This document shows, one piece after another, positions 33,376 through 42,340 of a stretch of 64,000 nucleotides of DNA. The notes under the pieces were generated by a model. That model worked only from the letters and a program-made list of their open reading frames with translations, did no database searches and had not been told where the DNA came from. Origin of the DNA: Nemertoderma westbladi (lineage: Eukaryota; Xenacoelomorpha; Nemertodermatida; Nemertodermatidae); contig JAUCBJ010006685.1 of assembly GCA_032718475.1 (NCBI GenBank), forward strand, positions 1 to 64,000, read 5' to 3'. Every line of letters starts with the position of its first letter. Positions within the stretch are counted from its first letter, which is position 1. Both the position numbers and the translations under genes were made by a program.

Positions 33376-35590
33376 TACTACTACTACTAGGATCGGCATG
33401 CTGCATTGCAGCTGCATTTTTAAGAATGCTGTGCCGGCTTGTCAACAAAATTGCACCACCACAACTCCCTATCACCCATGACATTTGCTAGATCATCCGC
33501 ATCTTTAAGGCCAGTGTCCTTTAAGATGCGTCTCAAGAAAGTCATGAGCTGTCCACCATGCTTATTCACTCCATGAGGCTGCCAAAGTACAAGATTATGC
33601 ACTGGCTGGTCCTCACGGCGAAAGCAATGTCCTGCAAAGCGGAGGCGATTTTGTTCTAGTGTCAAGCTTGGGGGAACCAATGACACACCTCCAATGTTAT
33701 ATAGTGTCTGGTTGGAGATGTGTGCATTGTACTTGACACAATGTACCCGGCGTAGCATTCTTGTGAATGTGCCATCCAGAGATTTGGTGTCCTCAGCACT
33801 TAGAGCCCAGCATGGACTCCCGTAGAGGAGTACTGGAACTACTGCTGCTCTAAATAATCGGACCTTAAGTTTCCGATTAATTCTAGGTGACTTCCAAATC
33901 CTGGAAAGCCTATTCAAGGCTGCCCATGCCTTTCCCTTACGTATTCGAAGGTCCTCACCTGACTTCCGGATCCATGATCCCAGGTAACAGAAGTCGTCCA
34001 CATGCTCAAGCATACCATTCTTTGAGCTTATGCTCATCCGATCAGAGACTTGCTGAGGACTTTCAAAGTTAACTGTCAGAATTTTGGTCTTTCTGGAGTT
34101 AATAAAAAGACCAAAACTAGAAGCAGCATGTTCTAATGAGCTGAGGAGCCGCTGGGCTCCCTCTAATGATTCTGAGAGTACTCCTAAGTCATCAGCAAAG
34201 TCTAGATCAGTTAGGTACTTGGCAGGATTTCCTCGACTTCTGGAGCCAGTTGGTGGAGTTATCATCACCCCATCATCATTATGATGATCTAAGGACATGC
34301 GTAGAACATAGTCAACCACAATAATGAACAAGAATGGTGCAAGTGTGTCTCCTTGGAGGACGCCCCATAACACTTCAAATGGTTCTGTGTCACCGTCAAC
34401 GGTAGACACAAATGTTGTCGAACCATCATATACTGATCTGATTGCTGCAATAATTTCATCAGGAATCCCATATAATGAAAGTATGCTGAACATACGTGAG
34501 CGAGAGACTGAATCAAAGGCCTTGAAGAAGTCAACAAAGATAACAGCCAGATGCCTGTCTTTCTTTTTTGATAATTCTTCAATTATCCTTCTAAGTGCCA
34601 AAATGGGCTCCATGGTCCCACGACCTTTACGGAACCCATTCTGATTTCCACGTAGCAGTCTCTCAATGGGATTCCTGATGCGATTTAATAGAATTCTATT
34701 GTATAGTTTTGCAGCAATCGAGATCAATGAAATTCCCCGAAAAGAACCATAGAGTGTTAGGTTGCCCTTCTTGGGAACTGGCACCAACTTATTTGTTTTC
34801 ATTTCTTGTGGGACTCTTGTTGTACGGTACATGTCTACTATGATGGGATAGATGAGCTTTAAACACTCAGGTATTTTAAAGACCTCAGGGGGAACACCAT
34901 CTACTCCACTGGCACGATTGGTCTTAATGCTCTTTGCAGCAGCCTTCACTTCTGCAAAGGAGATATCGCCAATGGGAATATCTGGGAGTACAGACTCAGA
35001 CACTTTTACTTCTATAAAGTTATCAGGCAATACCCTGTCATTATTGAGGAGCTTTTCAAAGTGGGCTTTCCAACCATTGAGGCGATCGGCTGGTGATTCA
35101 GCCTTAACCTTGGTGGTTGGTTGGCTTTTCCGCCCAGTAAGCAGATTGATCGATTTCCATGCCTGGGATGATTGCCTGCTGTCGTCAGCATCATTGATGG
35201 CATCAACCTGTTGGTTTATTAGCTCCTGTAGATTAACAGAGTACTGCCTGTTCAGGGACCTAGATGCAGCTTTAACTGCATTCTTGGCCGCTGTAGTCTG
35301 TTTGAGTCGGGACTCTTTCTGCGCCTTATGAAGTTCATTTCGGCACTTCTGAATTTTGTTGTCAGTCCAGGGGGCCCTTTTCCTGTTTCGAGGGTATACA
35401 GGAACTGTTTCTGCAGCTGCTAACTTAACTGCTTCTGTAAAGGCAGTATAGCCCTCACAGTGATCTGCCACCTCAGAGGCAAGAGCCTCATACCTGTTGC
35501 TCAGCTGTAGTGTGAAGCTGGATCTCACACTTGGCTGTTGCAACAGAGAGGACCAGTCATGCCGTGGGAAGGCAGATTTCGTTGTTCTGC
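33376..35590 (-). mobile_element. LINE copy B, 5'-truncated, inserted into the 51-bp minisatellite
   Basis: The 3' tail on the minus strand is (TAG)n at 33376-33390. The 13-bp sequence GGTAGAAACCTAC occurs at 33363-33375 and again at 35591-35603. It duplicates part of the satellite unit across the element, as expected for a target duplication. The interruption has array on both sides, so the array predates the insertion. Truncation is in the linker between endonuclease and RT. Confidence 0.9.
33420..35590 (-). CDS. LINE copy B ORF: linker, reverse transcriptase and C-terminal domain (5'-truncated)
   Basis: About 723 codons without a stop. The first ~190 residues are a basic linker (NRKRAPWTDNKI, RSLNRQYSVNLQELI) as found between APE endonuclease and RT. 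RT motifs follow: RASGVDGVPPEVFK, LVPVPKKGNLTLYGSFRGIS, GNQNGFRKGRGTMEP, FVDFFKAFDSVSR, GVLQGDTLAPFLF, DLDFADDLGVL. The tail ends with RRILKDTGLKDADDLAN and NFVDKPAQHS. It reads upstream into the satellite by chance because the satellite frame is open. It cannot make its own endonuclease, but the RT frame is intact, which suggests a young copy. Confidence 0.85.
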
Positions 35591-37257
35591 GGTAGAAACC
35601 TACGAGAATGGAAAGGAACACTTTGCAGTGTTCGTTTCCACAGTAGAAACCTACGAGAATGAAAAGGAAAAGGAACACTTTGCAGCGTTCCTTTCCATGG
35701 TAGAAACCTACGAGAATGGAAAGGAACACTTTGCAGTGTTCGTTTCCACAGTAGAAACCTACGAGAATGAAAAGGAAAAGGAACACTTTGCAGCGTTCCT
35801 TTCCATGGTAGAAACCTACGAGAATGGAAAGGAACACTTTACAGCGTTCGTTTCCATGGTAGAAACCTACGAGAATGGAAAGGAACACTTTGCAGTGTTC
35901 GTTTCCACGGTAGAAACCTACGAGAATGGAAAGCAACACTTTGCAGTGTTCGTTTCCACGGTAGAAACCTACGAGAATGGAAAGGAACACTTTGCAGTGT
36001 TCGTTTCCACGGTAGAAACCTACGAGAATGGAAAGGAACACTTTGCAGTGTTCGTTTCCATGGTAGAAACCTACGAGAATGGAAAGGAACACTTTGCAGT
36101 GTTCGTTTCCACAGTAGAAACCTACGAGAATGAAAAGGAAAAGGAACACTTTGCAGCGTTCCTTTCCATGGTAGAAACCTACGAGAATGGAAAGGAACAC
36201 TTTACAGCGTTCGTTTCCATGGTAGAAACCTACGAGAATGGAAAGGAACACTTTGCAGTGTTCGTTTCCACGGTAGAAACCTACAAGAATGGAAAGCAAC
36301 ACTTTGCAGTGTTCGTTTCCACGGTAGAAACCTACGAGAATGGAAAGGAACACTTTGCAGTGTTCGTTTCCACGGTAGAAACCTACGAGAATGGAAAGGA
36401 ACACTTTGCAGTGTTCGTTTCCACAGTAGAAACCTACGAGAATGAAAAGGAAAAGGAACACTTTGCAGCGTTCCTTTCCATGGTAGAAACCTACGAGAAT
36501 GGAAAGGAACACTTTACAGCGTTCGTTTCCATGGTAGAAACCTACGAGAATGGAAAGGAACACTTTGCAGTGTTCGTTTCCACGGTAGAAACCTACGAGA
36601 ATGGAAAGCAACACTTTGCAGTGTTCGTTTCCACGGTAGAAACCTACGAGAATGGAAAGGAACAATTTGCAGTGTTCGTTTCCACGGTAGAAACCTACGA
36701 GAATGGAAAGGAACAATTTGCAGTGTTAATTTCCATGGTAGAAACCTACGAGAATGGAAAGGAACACTTTGTAGTGTTCATTTCCACGGTAGAAACCTAC
36801 GAGAATGGAAAGGAACACTTTGCAGCGTTCGTTTCCATGGTAGAAACGTACGAGAATGGAAAGGAACACTTTGCAGCATTCGTTTCCACGGTAGAAATCT
36901 ATGAGAATGGAAAGGAACACTTTGCAGTGTTCCTTTCCATGGTAGAAACCTACAAGATTGGAAAGGAACACTTTGCAGCATTCGTTTCCATGGTAGAAAC
37001 CTACGAGATTGGAAAGGAACACTTTGCAGCATTTGTTTCCATGGTAGAAACCTACGAGAATGGAAAGGAACATTTTGCAGTGTTCATTTTCACGATAGAA
37101 ACCTACGAGAATGGAAAGGAACACTTTACAGTGTTTGTTTCCACGGTAGAAACCTATGAGAATGGAAAGGAACATTTTGCAGTGTTCGTTTTCACGGTAG
37201 AAACCTACGAGAATTGAAAGGAACATTTTGCAGTGTTCGTTTTCACGATAGAAACCT
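35591..37257. repeat. 51-bp hairpin minisatellite, right block (about 32 units)
   Basis: Continuation of the array beyond LINE copy B. A higher-order pattern recurs around the 57-bp AAAGGAAAAGG variant (35655, 35775, 36130, 36445), followed by TTTACAGCG and AAAGCAACAC variants. The last units (after about 36880) are more diverged, and the array ends at 37257. Confidence 0.95.
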
Positions 37258-37283
37258 AAGAGAATGGAAATGAGGAAATGAGG

Positions 37284-37526
37284 ATGGCCAGTGTCATTTA
37301 AGATGCATCTCAAGAAAGTCATGGGCTGTCCACCATGCTTATTCACTCCATGAGGTTGCCAAAGTACAAGATTATGCACTGGCTGGTCCTCACGGCGAAA
37401 ACAATGTCCTGCAAAGCGGAGGCGATTTTGTTCTAGGGGGAAGGAACCAATGAGACACCTCCAATGTTATATAGTGTCTGGTTGGAGATGTGTGCATTGT
37501 ACTTGACACAATGAACCCAGCGTAGT
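37284..37526 (-). pseudogene. LINE copy C, internal fragment of the same family
   Basis: Matches 33510-33750 of copy B (C-terminal coding region) with about 95% identity by eye and a ~10-bp deletion at 37436. It lacks the 3' tail and the RT core. It abuts the right end of the 51-bp array. No target duplication is visible; it may be a recombination remnant rather than an insertion. Confidence 0.8.
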
Positions 37527-38254
37527 TCAGTCCAAAATTAATTAGTACAACGATGGACAGATTGATTAGTCTTACTGCCATCTGGTCTTAGCTCAATCAG
37601 TCAATGTAATACTTGAAATATTTTTTAAAGTTTGTTCCGGGCATCTGCAGTATCAATTGCAGAAGCCGAACTGAACCGAAATTGCCAAACTTCGGCCCGA
37701 ACCGAACCGAAGCCGAAGCTTCTGTTGAGCCCTACAGCCCTAGGGCCTAGAGCCCTAGTCCAGAGCAATATCTCCATTATTTAAGAATCAATCAGTCAAT
37801 CGAAACTAAATTTGGACAAGAGGTAGAAATAGGCATGACGACGGATCATACAGAAAATTTAGGTGTTGAGATGATATTTGTGCAATGCGAGCGCTATTAT
37901 TAGGGTGGTAAACAATTATTGCATTAGCATTAGACAGCAGTAAATTTGAATTTTGTAGTAGTTGTTACCGGTCCTCTGGTCAGCCGGTAGGCCAATACTA
38001 CTACTGTCCTACAATATTGCTGTACTGCAGTACTGGTGTATTGTTCTGATATAAGTAGGACCGTGAACCCGCCAGACTTGCCAGCTTGTGTATATTTTTT
38101 ATTGTTTTAGAGTTGTGACACTTGAGGTTGAAGGTATGCGACCAACTAATTCTACACTTGACGGTCATTTTCAGGTGAGTTTATTTAGTAAACAAATACA
38201 GGTATATATGCAATATGAAATATCGAAAGTTTTAAGCATCAAGTAAAAAATTAC
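37527..38254. other. Non-coding stretch with GAACCGAA-type words
   Basis: Contains repeated GAACCGAA/AAGCCGAA words at 37660-37725 and AGCCCTAGGGCC-type palindromes at 37735-37760, which look like debris of a dispersed repeat. No ORF or RNA gene recognised. Confidence 0.45.
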
Positions 38255-38575
38255 TATATGGACCACATTAATATCAGTTAATTTTAATATTTTGTTGTCG
38301 TGTATACTGTATATGGACCACATTGATATCAGTTAATTTGAATATTTTGTTGTCGTGTATACTGTATATGGACCACATTGATATCAGTTAATTTTAATAT
38401 TTTGTTGTCGTGTATACTGTATATGGACCACATTGATATCAGTTAATTTTAATATTTTGTTGTCGTGTATACTGTATATGGACCGCATTGATATCAGTTA
38501 ATTTTAATATTTTGTTGTCGTGTATACTGTATATGGACCACATTGATATCAGTTAATTTTAATATTTTGTTGTCA
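38255..38575. repeat. 55-bp tandem repeat (about 6 units)
   Basis: Units begin TATATGGACCACATTGATAT and end TTGTTGTCGTGTATACTG; neighbouring copies differ by one or two bases. The first unit has TTAATATC instead of TTGATATC. AT-rich and non-coding. Confidence 0.9.
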
Positions 38576-39369
38576 TTGTAATTTTAAATTATTTGACGTA
38601 CCTTAATTACTGTATGTTAAATTATTTTACTAATATTTAACTCCTGTATTTTATTTGATATTCTATTTGCGTGTTTCCTATTTTACATCACTTGCATGAC
38701 CTACTATAGTACAATATGTTCATAATCTATATGCTTTTATAATTTTTTTATAACTGATATTGTACCAGTGTTTTGTAATTTTTTTTAAAATAATTTTAGT
38801 TATTTTTTTTTAATAATGTTATAATACGGCTTTTTTTTAATAATGCATGCTATTTGTACTTAACCTTTTTATATCATCTGCCCGGAAATATACATTGAAA
38901 TTCATTATTTTTAATATTTTAAAATTTATTTTTATTTATTTATTGCCATACTTAAATACAATATTGTATATAAGGCAGTTTAGAGGCAAGCCTCTTTAAC
39001 TGATAATAACTGACCTCTTAAGGAGGTCAGCTGGCACTCTATCCTAATAAGTAAGTACTAAATATAAATATAAAATGCATGCAGTAAATAATAAACCTAT
39101 GAACGAAATGGTTACACAATATTTCCATGCAGAAGAGCAATATATTTATCTAGTTAATTAATTGTACGGTACTGTACTTATATTACAGGAAACTATTACA
39201 TCATACATACAAAAAAAAATACAGTAATACACATGATTAATAATAAATATAATTAAGTAATTAATTGCCGGACATTATTTATTATTAAAAAATTTATTAA
39301 ATTACAAAAATTCGTTTCACCGTAAATAATGTGCTCAAGCACCCAGCATTGATAGAACCCGCGTCAATT
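38576..39369. other. AT-rich stretch, part probably 3' UTR of a LINE relic
   Basis: Very AT-rich with T runs at 38790-38840. A short inverted repeat, GACCTCTTAAGGAGGTC, lies at 39011-39027. The part nearest 39369 is downstream of a minus-strand LINE C-terminus and may be its 3' UTR. Confidence 0.4.
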
Positions 39370-39711
39370 TTATTTATCCCGTTCAAATCGTGAGAGGAAA
39401 TGCTTTTTTAGAGAGCCTTTAAAAGTGGAATAGTTCGTTACTAGTTGTTTTATTGTGTGCGGTAAGTCATTCCATAATTTTATGAGTTGGGTAGTTAAGC
39501 TGTAGTGCCCAAACCGGTTGTTAGTCCTTGGTAGTTTAATATTAAGGGTGCGTCTGTTAAGTAAGTCATCAGTGGTTGTATCTGGTAGGTAAGGAAGATT
39601 TAGATGTTGGAATGGGATGGATATGTTTGTTATGTACTTGGCAAAGAATAGTAACCCGAAATACTCCCGGTATGCAGAGAGTATTGGTATTCTTGTAAAA
39701 CTACTCTGCAC
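39370..39711 (-). pseudogene. LINE C-terminal relic (CR1/Jockey-like)
   Basis: A 113-codon ORF with the usual C-terminus of CR1/Jockey-group RTs: a segment with RTLNIKLPRTNNRFGHYSL, then LWNDLPHTIKQ, then TFKGSLKKHFL. The RT core is missing, so this is a 3'-end fragment, the normal outcome of 5' truncation. The second BEL/Pao-type element inserted about 240 bp to its right. Confidence 0.65.
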
Positions 39712-39947
39712 TGACGATATTGTACTTAAACTTAAATTTATTAAATTTTACCAGCACTTTTTGACTAGCACCTTGTGAATATCCGTCACCATCAGAATTT
39801 CGACTTAATTAAAATACTTTACTTACCTAATTTTTATTTATTAGACTTATTTTTAATTTTGCCAACCTTTTACTTTTACATAATTAGCCAATCATTGGCT
39901 ACAATTAATTGTGACATTGCATGCAATTCCAAATATTTATTTTTAAT

Positions 39948-40506
39948 TGTTAGCTTATTCAATCCCGCCAACACCCCATAAAGTTATTAGCCGATAAGCA
40001 ATATTGGGAGCCACGAGATTGGGCAATTAACCAACTCGTGCCATCCCAATAAGAGTGGGAAGGAAGCACACAATAGGGGTCAGGGGCCAAACCCCTAACC
40101 AAGAGAGAACAGCAAGGGCGAAGGGAAGCACTTCAGAGGGGGGCAAAGGGTGCCAACAGGGGTATTAGCCAATGGGGGGACAGCATCGACTAAGTACTGT
40201 AACGGCCAAACCCGTGCAATATATATTACCTGTACGGTAATCATTATAGTCAGTTTACTCAGTCAGCTATCCCAGTACAGTAAGGCAGTACGGTGACTGT
40301 TAAGACCGTCGTCGCCACCGTCACCATATTAGCAGTATTCAGCTTTATCTACTGTGCTATCTGTATCACTCATCATTTATTATCTCAACGTTATCAGAGT
40401 TCGACAACGACACTAGAACAATTATTACCTTTTCCATTCACACGGCGGGGCGGGGACGCGTACGAAACACACCGGATAAACCGGGATCCTCTCGGATCCC
40501 GTCACA
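39948..40506 (+). repeat. 5' LTR of the second BEL/Pao-type element
   Basis: 559 bp, TGTTAGCTTATTC...GGATCCCGTCACA. Contains a hairpin at 40012-40040 and the GGATCCTCTCGGATCC inverted repeat near the 3' end. The final CCCGTCACA and the next nine bases recur 44 bp downstream in the leader. Confidence 0.95.
40012..40040. promoter_or_regulatory. LTR hairpin equivalent to the first element's
   Basis: CACGAGATTGG (40012-40022) pairs with CCAACTCGTG (40031-40040) with one bulged base, and ATTGGGA/TCCCAAT can extend the stem (40003-40048). The first element has a different 13-bp stem here. The second LTR carries the same structure at about 45940-45968. Confidence 0.55.
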
Positions 40507-40601
40507 GTCTTAACATCTGAGAATTGCCTGAACTGTAACTGCCCGTCACAGTCTTAACACTAGGCCTGCCGAGCTGTGACTGACGGCTACCAAAGACGAA
40601 G
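40507..40601 (+). promoter_or_regulatory. Leader between 5' LTR and ORF1, without a recognisable tRNA primer site
   Basis: Starts GTCTTAACATCTGAG, which lacks the TGG that begins a canonical primer-binding site. An 18-base block (CCCGTCACAGTCTTAACA) spans the LTR boundary at 40498-40515 and is repeated at 40542-40559, so the LTR terminus is partly duplicated. Confidence 0.6.
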
Positions 40602-42050
40602 ATGAGTCGAGAGAGAGGAACGACACCGCCGCGGACCCCGGACGACGATCTAACGATCCGCGAGGCCACGGCGAGACGATACGGACCCACGACGCCGGTC
40701 GATGCTACGTCGACCACGTCGATAACGAGCAACCCGGCGAACCAAGATGTGGGGGGTCGTCTACAGCGAGAGAGCGAGTCGAGTAGAGGAGAGAGCGAGA
40801 CGGGGGAGGAGGAAGACGAGTCGACGTGGAGCGAGGGTCGACGTACCGATGTCACCGGTCAGCCACAGACCGAGGGCGACGGACGGCCCACCGGAACGGC
40901 AACGGTGGGGCCGCCGGTACGACGTCGGACCCGGAGAGATGGAGGAGAGGTCGGCGACGAGGATGTCGGGGTCTCTGATCGACTTCGACGAGCCTACGCC
41001 GCGACCCGGGAACAACTGAAGGAAGCTAGAGGAGGGGCTGAGATAGACCAGGTGAAGTTGAGGAGACGACTAGGTGAGTCGAACAGATACTTTGATTACC
41101 TAGTGCGTTCTGGGCAGGGAGAACTGGCCGAGGAGAGAGCGAGAGGGGTTGCCTTCGAACTGTTTGGGCTATGGGAACGTAGGGGTATGGGGCCTGGTGT
41201 AGTGTACATAGGGCCATACTTAGTCGATGCCAGGGAAGTTAAGTTAGTGGGTTGGGCGGGACCGCACGAGGGCGAATCCGAGGTTAGCTCCGAGGATTCG
41301 GCCTCGTCGGTCAGCGAGGACCCCGGAAAGCGGGGGAAAGTTGGTAGGACCGTCTCAACCGATAAGTCTGCTACATCCTCCGCAAAAGAAAGAAGGGTGC
41401 AGGAGATAAATCTGGCTGCATATAAATTAAAAATTGAAGAATTAGAGTGGCGACTGAGGGGAAGGAAGGAGCGAGAGAGTGAACGCGAAGAGCGTGAGGC
41501 AAGAGAACAGAGCGTGCGGTACACGTACAGTAGATACAGCAACCGTACGGGCGAGGGGGGTAGTAGTAGTACGTTAGGAAATGTTTGTATTGATAGTACC
41601 GTAGTAGATAACCCTAATAATCCCTTTATTACAGGAAATATTTTACCCGGTAGTAGTAATTTAAGTTTAAATTCAAATAATAATATTAATTCAAATATTC
41701 AGAATAATCAAAATAATTCAAATAATTCGAATAGCAATTTAAATTTTGAAAATAATAATAATTCTAGCTTAAATAATTTAAATAATAATCCCGTTTCAAA
41801 TTCTAATAATTTAATTGATTTAACAAATAATATTGGGAATGGTGCTATTAATATGAGCGCGTCAGACGTGTATAGCCCGGCAGACGGCGGCCTGGTAGGC
41901 CACGTAGTTAGTAGACAGGAAGTGGCGGGGTTGCGCCAACCCGACGGCGGCCTGGTAGGCCACGTAGTTGGTAGGCAGGAGGTAGCGGGGTTGAGCCAAC
42001 CCGGGGTGGGCCTGGTAGGCCTCGCAGTAGTAGGGAGAGAGGCGGGGTGA
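40602..42050 (+). CDS. Gag-like ORF1 of the second BEL/Pao-type element
   Basis: A 482-codon ORF; the start is shared with ORF1 of the first element. The conserved middle (about residues 125-225) includes RLGESNRYFDYLV and VYIGPYLVDAREV. A short Glu/Arg-rich stretch at about 265-300 corresponds to the longer coiled coil of the other copy. Residues about 330-420 are Asn/Ser-rich from AT-rich DNA. The last ~50 residues are translated ~60-bp repeats (GGLVGHVVGRQEVAGL). It reads through the point where the first element's frame stops at the G run. No enzymatic motif. Likely structural Gag N-terminal part. Confidence 0.65.
   Translation: MSRERGTTPPRTPDDDLTIREATARRYGPTTPVDATSTTSITSNPANQDVGGRLQRESESSRGESETGEEEDESTWSEGRRTDVTGQPQTEGDGRPTGTATVGPPVRRRTRRDGGEVGDEDVGVSDRLRRAYAATREQLKEARGGAEIDQVKLRRRLGESNRYFDYLVRSGQGELAEERARGVAFELFGLWERRGMGPGVVYIGPYLVDAREVKLVGWAGPHEGESEVSSEDSASSVSEDPGKRGKVGRTVSTDKSATSSAKERRVQEINLAAYKLKIEELEWRLRGRKERESEREEREAREQSVRYTYSRYSNRTGEGGSSSTLGNVCIDSTVVDNPNNPFITGNILPGSSNLSLNSNNNINSNIQNNQNNSNNSNSNLNFENNNNSSLNNLNNNPVSNSNNLIDLTNNIGNGAINMSASDVYSPADGGLVGHVVSRQEVAGLRQPDGGLVGHVVGRQEVAGLSQPGVGLVGLAVVGREAG
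41875..42045. repeat. ~60-bp tandem repeats, second element
   Basis: About three units with GGCGGCCTGGTAGGCCACGT and GGGGTTG(A/C)GCCAACCC. They form the end of ORF1 and match 11150-11305 of the first element. Confidence 0.75.
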
Positions 42051-42109
42051 ATAGACCCGGCCGCAGTAGAGACAGTGTGTCGACTAGAGAGGGGTGTAGA
42101 GACGAAGTA

Positions 42110-42340
42110 AGATATATTGAAGTTAGATGTGGCGGGTGGGGGGGGCTACAGGAGCCCCACCACATGAGATTAGCGGCGAGAGAGGGGGGGCAGAGAATGC
42201 CCCACAAGAGGGGTGTAGAAGTGCAGTAAGAGATAGTGAAGTTAGAAGTAGCGGGTGGGGGGGGCTACGGGCATCCCACCGCGAGAGATTAGTAGCGAGA
42301 GAGGGGGGGGAGAGAGTGTCCCACAGGCGTCGGCGGATAA
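42110..42340. repeat. ~118-bp GC-rich repeats, second element
   Basis: Two units with GTGGCGGGTGGGGGGGGCTA-like cores; three related units lie at 10757-11057. They precede and overlap the start of ORF2. Confidence 0.7.

Noticed and set aside
26370-33417. Long ORFs in the 51-bp array on both strands (up to 591 codons)
   Set aside because: Same cause: period 51 = 3 x 17 and a near-symmetric unit. Fusion of one of them to the LINE RT frame (33420-36716) is accidental.
40293-40520. 75-codon ORF with a hydrophobic stretch in the LTR (also at 46217-46447)
   Set aside because: It begins with GTG, is only there because the LTR is duplicated, and has no homologue in the other subfamily's LTR.
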